64,000 nucleotides of DNA from SHVO01 sp041919675 (GTDB lineage: Bacteria > Pseudomonadota > Alphaproteobacteria > Rhodospirillales > Rhodospirillaceae): contig JAYRTJ010000004.1 in the NCBI GenBank assembly GCA_041919675.1, forward strand, positions 8,527 through 72,526, in the 5' to 3' direction. Position numbers and translations under genes: made by a program. This document shows positions 55,606-64,000 of this stretch, piece by piece. The first letter of the stretch is position 1. Every line of letters begins with the position of its first letter. The notes beneath the pieces were generated by a model. It saw only the letters and a program-made list of their open reading frames with translations. It made no database searches and was not told the DNA's origin.

Positions 55606-58401
55606 ATGCTTAATCTTGGGTTCATCTCTTTCGCCGCGCCTTGGGTGCTCGCCGCCGCCGCCGCATTGCCGCTCGTGTGGCTGCTCCTGCGCCTGACGCC
55701 GCCGGCGGTGAAGCAAATCGACTTCCCCGCGATCCGCCTATTGTTCGATCTCGATCCCATGCAGCGCACCACCGCGCACACGCCGCCGTGGCTGCTCATT
55801 CTGCGCATCGCCATTCTCGCGCTGGTGATCCTCGGCCTTGCCGATCCGATCCTCAATTTCCGCCGCGGCGACGCCACGCAAGGCCCGCTGATCGTCGTGT
55901 TCGACAACGGCTGGGCCTCCGCGCCGACGTGGGACGCGCGCCGGCAAGGCCTTCAGAATACCCTCGACGGCGCCGAGCGCCGCCAGCAGCCCGTCGTGCT
56001 GCTCGTCACGGCCCCCGCTTCGACCGAGGCGCCCGCGCCGAAACTGCAGCCCGCCGCCGACGCCGCGCGCGGACAACAGATCGTGCCGCAACCCTGGTCC
56101 ACGGACCGCGCCCTCGCACTCAAACAGCTTCAGGCGCTGAAACTCTCCGGCCCCGCCTCCAGCGTCTGGATCAGCGACGGCGTTGAAACCCCGGGCGCGC
56201 GTGAACTTGCCTCCGCGCTCGCAAGCCTGGGCCCCTTGAACGTCATCGAAAGCGAAGCGACCGACGCGCCCCTGGTACAGTATCCGCCCGAGCGCAGCGC
56301 CGCCGGCGGCGATGCCATCGCCAGCAATGTGAATTTGAAACTCGCACGCGCCGCCACGCGCGCCACGCCGCAATCCGGCGCCATGGTGCGCGCCCTCGAC
56401 AGCGACGCGCAGGTGTTGGGCCGCACGCCCGTCACCTTCGCGCCCGGGGCCACTGAAGCCACGGCGGTCATGGCGCTCCCGTCCGAACTCGCCAACCGTG
56501 TCGCGCGCTTTGATGTGGACGGTCTCGCCTCCGCCGCGACGACGGTTCTCGCCGACGATCAATGGCAGCGCCGTCCTGTCGGTATCGCCAGCGCCTCCAT
56601 CGACGGCATCACCGCGCCGCTCTTGGAAGACGCTTACTACATCGAAGAAGCGCTCGGTCCCTTCGCCGAAGTGCGCTCCGGTTCGCTCGACGAGCTCCTG
56701 CAACGCCCGCTCGCCGTGATGATCATGGCCGGCGGGGGACGGATCTTGGATGCCGAAGTCGCGCGCCTCACCGCCTGGATCGAGAACGGCGGCATGCTTG
56801 TGAGGTTTGCGGGCCCGCGTCTGGACGGCAACGTCGATCCCCTCCTGCCGGTGAAATTGCGCGGCGGTGGACGCACCCTCGGCGGCGCCATGTCGTGGAG
56901 CACGCCCGCGACCCTCGCGCCCTTCCCCGAGAATTCACCCTTCCGCGGCCTCACGATCCCGGAAGACGTGACCGTCGAATCCCAAGTGCTCGCCGAACCG
57001 GCCGCTGATCTCGCCAGCAAGACCTGGGTGCGTCTGAAGGATGGAACACCCTTGGTGACCGCACAACGTCACGGCCAGGGCATGGTCGTGCTGTTCCACG
57101 TCACCGCCACGCCGGAATGGTCGAAGCTGCCGCTCTCGGGCCTCTTCGTCGATATGCTGCGCCGCCTCGTGGACATCAGCCAGGGTGTGGCCGGGGGCCC
57201 GAGCGAAGACATGAGTAACGCCGTGCTCGCACCGTACTCGCTCATCGACGCCATGGGCCGCCTGACGACGCCGGGCCCGATGGTGCGCCCGATCCCGACG
57301 CGCGATCTTAGCGGCGCCGTGCCGGGTCCGAAGACGCCGCCGGGTCTCTATGGCCGCGCGGGCGCGACCCGCGCCCTCAACCTGTCGCCGGCGCTGAAGG
57401 ATCTCGCGCCGATGGAATTCCCGGCCGCCGCCGCCCGCGCCTCCTTCTCAGGGGTTGCAAGCGAACGCGCCGTGAAGCCGTGGCTGCTCACCCTCGCGCT
57501 GATTCTTCTGCTGGCCGACCTCTTCATCAGCTTCCTTCTGCGCCGCCTGATCCCCGACCGCATCCCGTTCGCGCGGACCACCTTCTTAAAGGGGGGCGCG
57601 GGAATTGTCGTCGCGATGATCGTGCTGTCGGCGGCTTTCGCCATCGCCGCCGAACCGCGCCGCGACATCGATCCCGTCGTGCGCTCCTCGATCCTGGAGC
57701 CGCGCATCGCCTACGTCGCCACCGGCAGCGCGGACCTCGACCGCATCGCGCAGTCGGGCCTCGACAATCTCACCAGTCTGCTCGCGACCCGCACCGCCGT
57801 TGAACTCGCGCTGCCCCTGCGCATCGATCTCAACGCGCCGAGCCTGACCACGGACTCGCTCACACCTTTCCCGATGCTTTACTGGCGCGTCTCGCCCACC
57901 ACCGTCATTCCGCCCGCCAAGAACATGACCGCGCTCAACGACTATCTGAAGCGCGGCGGCCTCATGGTGTTCGACGCGCCGGATCAAACAGGAGCAGTGG
58001 GAGGAGGCGAACCCGGCGCGGCGCAAGCGCGCCTCAATGCGATCCTGCGCCTTCTCGACCTCGCACCGACCACCAACATGGCGCCCGATCACGCCCTCAC
58101 CCGCAGCTTCTATCTGCTACAGAGCCTGCCCGGCCGTTACGCCGATCCGGGCGTCCTGGTGGAGCGCGGCTCCAACGGCAACGACAGCGGCTCCAGCGTC
58201 ATCATCGGCAGTTCCGACTGGGCCAGCGCCTGGGCGCGCGACGGCAACGGCAACCCCATGTACGCCGTCGTGCCCGGCGGCGAGCGGCAACGTGAACTCG
58301 CGCTGCGCGCCGGCGTGAACATGGTGATGTACGCCCTGACCGGCAACTACAAGACCGACCAGGTCCACTTGCCCTCGATCATGGAAAGACTCGTAAATTG
58401 A
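55606..58401 (+). CDS. BatA-like N-terminus and DUF4159 membrane protein
   Basis: 931 residues. The N-terminal 80 residues match the aerotolerance regulator BatA region with two membrane helices (PWVLAAAAALPLVWLLLRL and WLLILRIAILALVILGL). A long periplasmic or cytoplasmic middle (about 90-620) lacks a clear enzymatic site. Another two membrane helices lie near 625-680. The C-terminus (about 695-931) is DUF4159, a family related to glutamine amidotransferase-like folds. It lies between the DUF58 gene and another membrane protein. Confidence 0.88.
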   Translation: MLNLGFISFAAPWVLAAAAALPLVWLLLRLTPPAVKQIDFPAIRLLFDLDPMQRTTAHTPPWLLILRIAILALVILGLADPILNFRRGDATQGPLIVVFDNGWASAPTWDARRQGLQNTLDGAERRQQPVVLLVTAPASTEAPAPKLQPAADAARGQQIVPQPWSTDRALALKQLQALKLSGPASSVWISDGVETPGARELASALASLGPLNVIESEATDAPLVQYPPERSAAGGDAIASNVNLKLARAATRATPQSGAMVRALDSDAQVLGRTPVTFAPGATEATAVMALPSELANRVARFDVDGLASAATTVLADDQWQRRPVGIASASIDGITAPLLEDAYYIEEALGPFAEVRSGSLDELLQRPLAVMIMAGGGRILDAEVARLTAWIENGGMLVRFAGPRLDGNVDPLLPVKLRGGGRTLGGAMSWSTPATLAPFPENSPFRGLTIPEDVTVESQVLAEPAADLASKTWVRLKDGTPLVTAQRHGQGMVVLFHVTATPEWSKLPLSGLFVDMLRRLVDISQGVAGGPSEDMSNAVLAPYSLIDAMGRLTTPGPMVRPIPTRDLSGAVPGPKTPPGLYGRAGATRALNLSPALKDLAPMEFPAAAARASFSGVASERAVKPWLLTLALILLLADLFISFLLRRLIPDRIPFARTTFLKGGAGIVVAMIVLSAAFAIAAEPRRDIDPVVRSSILEPRIAYVATGSADLDRIAQSGLDNLTSLLATRTAVELALPLRIDLNAPSLTTDSLTPFPMLYWRVSPTTVIPPAKNMTALNDYLKRGGLMVFDAPDQTGAVGGGEPGAAQARLNAILRLLDLAPTTNMAPDHALTRSFYLLQSLPGRYADPGVLVERGSNGNDSGSSVIIGSSDWASAWARDGNGNPMYAVVPGGERQRELALRAGVNMVMYALTGNYKTDQVHLPSIMERLVN

Positions 58402-60491
58402 CGACGGGCATCTCTTTTGCACCGCTGGTGCCGATGTGGGTGATCATGCTGCTGGGCCTGATCGGCCTTGCGCTGGTCGTCTACGGCGTCGCGCGCCGTG
58501 CGCGCGGCGCGCTGCTGCGCGCCCTGCCTATCGCCGCGCTGCTCGTGGTGCTGGCGGAACCGAAACTCGTCAGCGAGAACCAGCAGCCTCTGAAGGACAT
58601 CGCCGTCGTCGTCGTGGACGACAGCGACAGCCAGAAACTCGGGGCACGTGAAAAACGCGCCGAAGCCGCCGTTGAAAAGATCACCGCCGACCTCGCCGCC
58701 GCCGGCGATATGGAAGTGCGCACCATCCGCGCGGGCCGCACGGACACCTCGGGCGGCCAGGACGGCACGCGCCTGTTCGGCGCCCTCACCGCCGAGATGA
58801 ACGATGTGCCCAAGCAGCGCCTCGCCGGCGTGATCGTGGTCACCGACGGCCAGGTGCACGACGCGCTGACACCCGCGCAAGCAAAACAAGCCGAAGCGCC
58901 GTACCTGAATGCGCCGCTGCATGTGCTCATCACCGGCGAGCGTAAGGAAGTCGACCGCCGCATCCGCATCGAGAACGCGCCGGACTTCGGACTTGTCGGC
59001 AAGGATTCCATGGTCCGCCTGCGGGTCGAGGACACCACCGTGCGCCGCGGCACGCGCGTGCCCGTCACCATCCGGCGCAACGGCGGCGAAGCCCAGCAGA
59101 TCATGCTCCCGGCCGGCGAGTCCGAGAACGTGCCGATGGCCATCGAGAATGCCGGCGGCAATGTGTTCGAAGTGGCCGTGAACCACACGCCCGACGAACT
59201 CTCCGCCGCCAACAACCGCACCATCGTTTCCATCAACGGCGTGCGCGACCGTCTGCGTGTGCTGTTGGTTTCCGGCCAGCCGCACGTCGGCGAACGCTCC
59301 TGGCGCAATCTTCTGAAGTCGGACCCGAACGTCGATCTCGTCCACTTCACCATCCTGCGGCCGCTCAACAAGGACGACGGCACGCCGCTGAATGAGCTGT
59401 CGCTGATCACTTTCCCGATCCGCGAACTGTTCGAGGAACAGATCAACGAGTTCGATCTGATGATCTTCGACCGCTACAACCAGCGCGGCCTGATCCCGAA
59501 CCAGTACATGGCCAACATCGCGCGCTACATCGAGAACGGGGGCGCGCTGCTGCTCACCGTCGGCCCCGAATTCGCCGAGAACTACACCCTGTTCGGCAAT
59601 CAGCTGCAGCAGCTCCTGCCCGCCGAACCCTCGGGCCGCGTCTTCGCCGGTTCCTTCCGTCCGCAACTGAGCCCGATTGGGCGTAGACATCCCGTGACCG
59701 CCGGTCTGGGCCGCACCGAAGGCGGCACAGGCGTCGGTGAAAGCACCTGGGGCCGTTGGCTGCGTCACATCCAGGTCGTGCCCGAGAAGGGCAACGCCGT
59801 GATGACCGGCCAGGACAACGAGCCGCTCCTGATCCTGGACCGGGTCGGCAAGGGTCGTATCGCGCTCTTGCTCAGCGACACCATCTGGCTGTGGGGCAAA
59901 GGCTTCGACGGCGGCGGCCCGCAGACCGAACTCATGCGCCGCACCGCGCACTGGCTGATGAAAGAGCCGGAACTCGAGGAAGAAGCGCTGACGGCCGCCG
60001 CGACGTCCGATGGCGTCACGGTCACGCGCCGCAGCTTGGCCGAAAACGAAATGCCGGTCACTGTCACCCGCCCGAACGGCGCGGAAGAAACCGTGGTGCC
60101 GAAGTATGTGGACGATGGAAAATTCGTCGCCCAGACCCCCGTCTCGGAGCCGGGCGTATACAAACTCTCCGACGGCATCAACACCACATTGACGGCTGTC
60201 GGCACACCGAACCCGCTCGAGACCTATGACGTCGTCTCCACCGAAGACAAACTGAAGCCGCTCGCCGATGCCACCGGCGGCGGCGTGTACTGGCTGGAAG
60301 ACGCCACCGCGCCGACGATCCGGCGCATCACCTCGACCCGCGTCGCGCACGGCGCGTCGTGGATGGGGCTTCTGTCCAACGAACAATATCTGGTGACGGG
60401 TCTGAACCAGACCCCGCTCGCCCCGCTCGCGCTCCTGTTGCTGGCGGTGATGGCCGGCGCGATGCTGGCCTGGTGGAGAGAGGGACGCTAG
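58398..60491 (+). CDS. Large membrane protein of the MoxR/DUF58 operon
   Basis: 697 residues, overlapping the previous gene by four bases. N-terminal membrane helices (MWVIMLLGLIGLALVVYG and LLRALPIAALLVVLAE) and a C-terminal one (LAPLALLLLAVMAGAMLAWW) bracket the domain. A vWA-like start VVVDDSDSQKLG lacks the full metal motif, so vWA is doubtful. The middle has a class I glutamine-amidotransferase-like segment (VLLVSGQPHVGERSWRNLLKSDPNVDLV). It ends the operon; role unknown. Confidence 0.85.
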   Translation: MTTGISFAPLVPMWVIMLLGLIGLALVVYGVARRARGALLRALPIAALLVVLAEPKLVSENQQPLKDIAVVVVDDSDSQKLGAREKRAEAAVEKITADLAAAGDMEVRTIRAGRTDTSGGQDGTRLFGALTAEMNDVPKQRLAGVIVVTDGQVHDALTPAQAKQAEAPYLNAPLHVLITGERKEVDRRIRIENAPDFGLVGKDSMVRLRVEDTTVRRGTRVPVTIRRNGGEAQQIMLPAGESENVPMAIENAGGNVFEVAVNHTPDELSAANNRTIVSINGVRDRLRVLLVSGQPHVGERSWRNLLKSDPNVDLVHFTILRPLNKDDGTPLNELSLITFPIRELFEEQINEFDLMIFDRYNQRGLIPNQYMANIARYIENGGALLLTVGPEFAENYTLFGNQLQQLLPAEPSGRVFAGSFRPQLSPIGRRHPVTAGLGRTEGGTGVGESTWGRWLRHIQVVPEKGNAVMTGQDNEPLLILDRVGKGRIALLLSDTIWLWGKGFDGGGPQTELMRRTAHWLMKEPELEEEALTAAATSDGVTVTRRSLAENEMPVTVTRPNGAEETVVPKYVDDGKFVAQTPVSEPGVYKLSDGINTTLTAVGTPNPLETYDVVSTEDKLKPLADATGGGVYWLEDATAPTIRRITSTRVAHGASWMGLLSNEQYLVTGLNQTPLAPLALLLLAVMAGAMLAWWREGR

Positions 60492-60500
60492 GTCTCACGC

Positions 60501-60908
60501 ATGACCGCGCCGCTCTATATTCATCTTCCCAACGCAAGCATGTTGCCGGCGCTAGGGCCGGAGCCCTTCAAGGTGCTGCTCATTGCCGAGAGCATCGTCC
60601 TCGACGAATGGCGTGTGAAGATCTGCGAGGACCTCGCGCGGAGCGGCTGCCGTTATCTCGTCGCCTGGGGGCAGGACTGCAAAGAATGGAGCGTGGCGAT
60701 GGGAAGGACGGGGGAAAATCTCGTCGTGACCGGCGCGACCGTGGACGAACCTTTAGCCGAAGCGATGTGGTTGGCCGTACATGAGGCCGAGCACCCCACG
60801 CTCACCTTGCATGCGCTCGTGATCGCCCACGTGACGCCGCACGCGCGGCGCGATGAAATCCTATTTCAGTTTCACAGCGCCGCGATGCGCGAGAAGCCCG
60901 GACTCTAA
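60501..60908 (+). CDS. Protein of unknown function (DUF7684-like)
   Basis: 135 residues, no signal peptide or membrane helix. Notable parts: PFKVLLIAESIVLDEWRVKICEDLARSGCRYLVAWGQDCKEWSVAMG, then ATVDEPLAEAMWLAVHEAEHPTLTLHALVIAH. It has an alpha/beta look and two cysteines. I think it matches DUF7684, unverified. It follows the membrane protein by nine bp, so co-transcription is likely. Its stop overlaps the opposing gene. Confidence 0.7.
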   Translation: MTAPLYIHLPNASMLPALGPEPFKVLLIAESIVLDEWRVKICEDLARSGCRYLVAWGQDCKEWSVAMGRTGENLVVTGATVDEPLAEAMWLAVHEAEHPTLTLHALVIAHVTPHARRDEILFQFHSAAMREKPGL

Positions 60909-61099
60909 CCGGGCGGCACGCCTTCATAGCCTCCGTCAAACTTCGGCGACACGCCGCTGTAGGAGAAGGCGTCGGCGGCGGTGAAGATCAGCGCGATCAG
61001 AAGAACGAGACCGAATTTCCAAAGATAATCTTGAAAGGTCGGGCGCGGCATTCTGCGGGCCGCTACACGATGAACGTTCACAACGTTGCGTGAAAACAT
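60905..61099 (-). CDS. Small single-pass membrane protein
   Basis: 64 residues from ATG 61099 with AGGAA eight bases upstream; MPRPTFQDYLWK at 61051 would be shorter. One membrane helix (FGLVLLIALIFTAADAF), a basic N-terminus and a short outer tail (SYSGVSPKFDGGYEGVPPG). Function unknown. It is convergent with the preceding gene and shares its CTAA stop bases. Confidence 0.6.
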   Translation of the reverse strand: MFSRNVVNVHRVAARRMPRPTFQDYLWKFGLVLLIALIFTAADAFSYSGVSPKFDGGYEGVPPG

Positions 61100-61294
61100 G
61101 ACGCGGGTTCCTGTGCTTCAGTCAAAACACCCCCGGGCTCCCCCTTCACGTGGGATCCCAATGTGGCGAAAGAAGAGCAGGAACCTGAAAACGCCGGCCG
61201 CGATGACACGTGACACAAGAAGCGTAAGCACCGAGCGACGTCACTCGGGTGTTAGGTTCGCGCGGTACGTGTTCTTTGCGCTCGGGAGGCCGAC

Positions 61295-62398
61295 TTACTG
61301 GAGCGCTAAGCTGCCCAGTTCGGCGCGCACCTTCTGGCGGAAAACGTCGATGGCGACAAGTGAATTCCCCATCTTTACGTGCCAGAAGGTCCATCCATTG
61401 CACGCCGGCGCACCCTGCACGAGGGCCCCGACCTGATGGATCGATCCGCGGTAATCCGCTGAAATCAAAGTACCATCCGCCCTGACCTTGGCGGTGAAAC
61501 GGCCCGACGGGTCCGACAAAACCGTGCCCGGCGTCAAAAGGCCGCGTTCCACAACGGTTCCAAAGGGGATACGCGGTTCGGTGCGTTTGGAGGGCGTAAT
61601 CAGCATCTTCTCGTCCATCACGGGTTTAACGTTGGCGATGCGTTCACGCGCCGCCGCGATATAGTTTTCGTCGCGGTCCATGCCGATGTAGTTGCGGCCA
61701 AGGGCCTTGGCGACAGCGCCGGTAGTGCCGGTGCCGAAGAAGGGATCGATGATGAGATCGCCGGGTTTCGTGGCTGCGGAGATGACGCGGTACAGCAGCG
61801 ATTCCGGTTTTTGCGTCGGATGAACCTTGTTGCCCTGCTCATCCTTCAGGCGCTCCTCGCCGGTGCACAGCGGCAGCGTCCAATCGCTGCGCATCTGCAG
61901 ACCTTCGTTGAGGTTCTTCATGGCGTCGTAGTTGAAGGTGTAGCGCGCGTCCTTCGACTTCGAGCACCAGATCATCGTTTCGTGCGCGTTGGTGAAACGC
62001 GTGCCGCGGAAGTTCGGCATCGGGTTGGTCTTGCGCCACACGATGTCATTGAGCACCCAGAAACCCAGGTCCTGCAGGATGGCGCCGACGCGGAAGATGT
62101 TGTGATACGAGCCGATGACCCACAGCGAGCCGTTATCCTTCATGACGCGCTTCGCCGCGCCCAGCCAGGCGCGGGTGAAGTCGTCATAAGCCTTGAAGTC
62201 GCTGAAACGGTCCCAGGCGTCGTCGACACCGTCGACGCGGCTGTTGTCGGGACGCGTCAGCTCGCCGCCGAGCTGAAGGTTGTACGGAGGGTCGGCGAAG
62301 ACGAGATCGACGCTATTCTCGGGCATGCGATTCATGATCTCGACGCAGTCGCCATTGTAGATGTGATTCGGCTTCAGCGGTTTGGCGGCGGCCGGCAT
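61295..62398 (-). CDS. ccrM: CcrM-type GANTC adenine DNA methyltransferase
   Basis: 367 residues. It has the DPPY catalytic motif (D36-Y39 in LVFADPPYN) before the SAM motif (218-227, DPFFGTGTTG), the beta-class order of CcrM. The target recognition region and the extended C-terminal domain (about 270-367: TVVERGLLTPGTVLSDPSGRFTAKVRADG, then SIHQVGALVQGAPACNGWTFWHV) match CcrM. It methylates GANTC and its timing couples replication to gene expression in alphaproteobacteria. Five GANTC sites lie 190-280 bp upstream of its start. Confidence 0.96.
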   Translation of the reverse strand: MPAAAKPLKPNHIYNGDCVEIMNRMPENSVDLVFADPPYNLQLGGELTRPDNSRVDGVDDAWDRFSDFKAYDDFTRAWLGAAKRVMKDNGSLWVIGSYHNIFRVGAILQDLGFWVLNDIVWRKTNPMPNFRGTRFTNAHETMIWCSKSKDARYTFNYDAMKNLNEGLQMRSDWTLPLCTGEERLKDEQGNKVHPTQKPESLLYRVISAATKPGDLIIDPFFGTGTTGAVAKALGRNYIGMDRDENYIAAARERIANVKPVMDEKMLITPSKRTEPRIPFGTVVERGLLTPGTVLSDPSGRFTAKVRADGTLISADYRGSIHQVGALVQGAPACNGWTFWHVKMGNSLVAIDVFRQKVRAELGSLALQ

Positions 62399-62712
62399 CG
62401 TGAGCGTCCCTTATCCTCTAAGATCTCTTTTCTTGTTGGGAAGTGTGCGCCCCTGAAATGGCAGAACTTCCCTCCCCACCTTCACGCGCGCCGCGTCAAG
62501 CGGCGCCGGGGCAGGTTCCTTTTTGATAACGCGGACGCCGCTTTAAAGCGGCGCTGCTCGGAACACCGGCGGCGCCCGTCGTTGGAAGAATCATTAGAAT
62601 CAAAGGGTTACCAGGTCGTAAAGAGGACCAGATCGTGAACCCAAGATGTTGAGTCGGAGCGATTCGCGAGACTCAACCTGTAGCGATGCCGGAGGAAATT
62701 TTTGCCGGTTGG
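62399..62712. other. 314-bp noncoding region upstream of ccrM, rich in GANTC
   Basis: Between rnhB (upstream on the minus strand) and ccrM. It holds five GANTC sites in 87 bp (62588-62674), a nested dyad around the central one (62648-62677), and an 18-bp perfect palindrome CGCCGCTTTAAAGCGGCG (62536-62553). No gene is seen. Caulobacter ccrM is repressed when its leader is fully methylated, so methylation feedback is a reasonable inference. Confidence 0.55.
62588..62677. promoter_or_regulatory. Cluster of five GANTC sites with a nested dyad
   Basis: GANTC occurs at 62588-62592, 62597-62601, 62651-62655, 62661-62665 and 62670-62674. The last three are symmetric: GTTGAGTC (62648-62655) and GACTCAAC (62670-62677) bracket GCGATTCGC, whose centre is itself GATTC. 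It lies about 190-280 bp upstream of the ccrM start. Confidence 0.6.
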
Positions 62713-63393
62713 TTAACCGGGCGCGCTTTCGAACATCTCGACCTGTTCCGGCGCCGCGCCCGCGAGCTGGGTGCGCACAAGGCCGAAGGTCTTGCGGTGA
62801 TGCGGCGTGAGGCCGAGCGCGATGATAGCCTTGCGGTGCGCGGGCGTGGGATAGCCCACATTGTTCTCCCAGCCGTAGCCGGGATATTCGCGCGCGAGTT
62901 CGACCATGTAGCGGTCGCGCGTCACCTTCGCGACGATCGAGGCCGCCGCGATGGACAGCGACTTGCCGTCGCCCTTCACGATGGTCTCGAGCGCGCACGG
63001 AAACTCTTTGGGTTTGCGGTTGCCGTCGATGAGCGCGTAGGTGGCGACGCGCGCGAGCGCGGCGACGGCGCGGCGCATGGCGAGATGCGCGGCGTTCATG
63101 ATATTGAAGCTTTCGATCTCGTGCACTTCGGCACGGCCCACGCCGACGACGGCGGCCCCGCACGACAGGAGGATGCCGTAAAACTCCTCGCGCTTTTCAA
63201 AGGGGATTTTCTTTGAATCGTCGAGGCCCTGACGCAGGACCTTCGGCAACTTCTTTTGATCGAGGATCACGGCCCCGGCGACGACAGGTCCGGCGAGCGG
63301 CGCGCAGCCGGCCTCATCGACACCGACAATGATCGCATCGGGGAGGCGCTTCAGAACCGCTTTCTCAAATTTGAAGTTCGGAAGCCGCGGCAC
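62713..63393 (-). CDS. rnhB: Ribonuclease HII
   Basis: 226 residues from GTG 63393, with AGGTGA about seven bases upstream; a longer reading frame would overlap moaB. RNase HII removes ribonucleotides and RNA from DNA hybrids. Catalytic acids: D and E in VGVDEAG, later YALIDGN, and GGDG-type region VKGDGKSLSIAAASIVAKVTRD. The core also shows LAGPVVAGAVIL and DDSKK. It lies just after moaB on the minus strand. Confidence 0.95.
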   Translation of the reverse strand: MPRLPNFKFEKAVLKRLPDAIIVGVDEAGCAPLAGPVVAGAVILDQKKLPKVLRQGLDDSKKIPFEKREEFYGILLSCGAAVVGVGRAEVHEIESFNIMNAAHLAMRRAVAALARVATYALIDGNRKPKEFPCALETIVKGDGKSLSIAAASIVAKVTRDRYMVELAREYPGYGWENNVGYPTPAHRKAIIALGLTPHHRKTFGLVRTQLAGAAPEQVEMFESAPG

Positions 63394-63404
63394 GAAAAGA
63401 TCAC

Positions 63405-63947
63405 CTAGTCTTTGTTGATATGCTCCCGGAGGCGCGGCATCAGCTCGACAAAATTGCACGGGGTATGGCGAGCGTCGAGTTGGTATTTCAGGATTTCATC
63501 CCAGCCGTCTTTCACCGCGCCGGTGGAGCCGGGCAGCGCGAAAAGATACGTGCCGTTGGCGACACCCGCCGTGGCGCGCGACTGGATCGTCGACGTGCCG
63601 ATGCTCTTCAGGCTGATCCAGCGGAAAAGTTCGCCAAAACCGGGAATCTCTTTCTCGCAGACCTGCTGAAACGCTTCGGGCATCACGTCGCGGCCCGTCA
63701 CGCCGGTACCGCCCGTGGTGATAACGCAATCGACGTTCGGATCTTTGATCCAGGCTTCGAGCTGCTGGACGATGAGATCGACATCGTCTTTGAGAAGATT
63801 GCGCGCGGCAAGCTTGTGCCCCATCGCCGTGAGACGCTCCACGAGCGTTTGGCCCGACGTATCTTCCGCCAGCGTGCGGCGGTCGGACACCGTCAGAACC
63901 GCGATGTTGATTGGAACAAACGTCTTCTTCTCGTCGATACCCATCAT
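63405..63947 (-). CDS. moaB: Molybdenum cofactor biosynthesis protein MoaB
   Basis: 180 residues. MoaB/MogA proteins adenylylate molybdopterin. The MPT-binding signature ITTGGTGVTGRDVMPEAF is present, followed by RWISLKSIGTSTIQSRATAGVANGTYLFALPGSTGAVKDGWDEIL with the GS and nucleotide-binding loops. The start fits at 63947. It is 11 bp upstream of rnhB; moaD and moaE are separate at 14 kb. Confidence 0.94.
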   Translation of the reverse strand: MMGIDEKKTFVPINIAVLTVSDRRTLAEDTSGQTLVERLTAMGHKLAARNLLKDDVDLIVQQLEAWIKDPNVDCVITTGGTGVTGRDVMPEAFQQVCEKEIPGFGELFRWISLKSIGTSTIQSRATAGVANGTYLFALPGSTGAVKDGWDEILKYQLDARHTPCNFVELMPRLREHINKD

Positions 63948-63949
63948 AA

Positions 63950-64000
63950 CTAAGCCTTTGCCTGATCGAGCCGCTCGCGGATGGACAGAAGGTCGCGCCA
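63950..64000 (-). CDS. C-terminal end of a probable family 4 uracil-DNA glycosylase (partial)
   Basis: The last 16 residues and stop of a minus-strand gene that continues past the window (WRDLLSIRERLDQAKA). Family 4 UDGs end in a motif like AWRDLL after their HPAYLLR helix, and such genes often sit beside moaB in alphaproteobacteria, from memory. The rest of the protein is outside the window, so the call is tentative. Confidence 0.35.
   Translation of the reverse strand, partial: WRDLLSIRERLDQAKA

Noticed and set aside
58347..60386. 679-residue minus-strand frame
   Set aside because: A complement-strand shadow of the large membrane protein gene; composition is typical of such shadows.
61100..61294. 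Short frames upstream of the small membrane protein gene and past ccrM
   Set aside because: No ribosome site, no domain and no codon pattern; only ordinary intergenic sequence.

Overview
This 64 kb window looks like chromosomal DNA of a high-GC, motile, oxygen-respiring alphaproteobacterium. Evidence: a NadQ-type NAD regulator, a Caulobacter-type fliF-fliG-flbE/fliH-fliN-flbD flagellar operon, a CcrM GANTC methyltransferase, PetP/PetR regulators, a FixLJ/FixK oxygen circuit and a petABC cytochrome bc1 operon. A Caulobacterales, Rhizobiales, Rhodospirillales or Micropepsales-like genome would fit; I cannot narrow it further without comparison. I see no prophage, insertion sequence, CRISPR array, rRNA or tRNA. 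Most of the window is dense housekeeping sequence.

Layout. 0.2-7.7 kb: nadQ, then the flagellar MS-ring/C-ring/export operon with a MotA-like gene and the sigma-54 activator flbD. 7.8-16 kb: secreted orphan, solute-binding protein, SDR reductase and folB, an unusual 463-bp intergenic region with DnaA-box-like dyads, uvrC-pgsA-moaD-moaE, and an orphan membrane protein. 16-23.3 kb: ilvE; petP-petR-histidine kinase; convergent fixL-fixJ-receiver; fixK. 23.3-28.4 kb: TPR-methyltransferase, and a leftward ubiK-ybjN-proC-tetR-secreted protein run. 28.4-38.7 kb: hldD; the coupled lgt-midA-pgeF-lipoprotein operon; prs; rplY-pth-ychF. 38.7-46.9 kb is the most accessory part: very short membrane proteins, small lipoproteins, a tandem pair of secreted NHL-repeat proteins with a metallo-beta-lactamase-fold protein, an orphan with a textbook sigma-54 promoter, an amidase and a patatin. 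46.9-53.4 kb: petABC, trmL, a 6S-like RNA, and cca-DUF-Nudix-DUF1285. 53.4-64 kb: a moxR-DUF58-DUF4159 operon, two orphans, ccrM, rnhB, moaB and the end of a probable uracil-DNA glycosylase gene.

How parts may connect. FlbD is the only sigma-54 activator in the window, and the clearest sigma-54 promoter sits before a 92-residue orphan gene at 43.8 kb. CcrM is encoded at 61-62 kb, and GANTC sites cluster upstream of it and also sit inside or beside DnaA-box-like sequences at 11.4, 28.07 and 33.1 kb, suggesting methylation-state and replication-linked control. FixL carries the heme-ligand signature, so the FixLJ/FixK set is probably a true oxygen sensor; the cytochrome bc1 operon lies 26 kb away.

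The best candidates for undescribed biology are the sigma-54-driven orphan, the GANTC/dyad upstream of ccrM, the DnaA/GANTC dyad between folB and uvrC, the NHL/MBL secreted module with an altered zinc motif, and the twin operator at the left edge.
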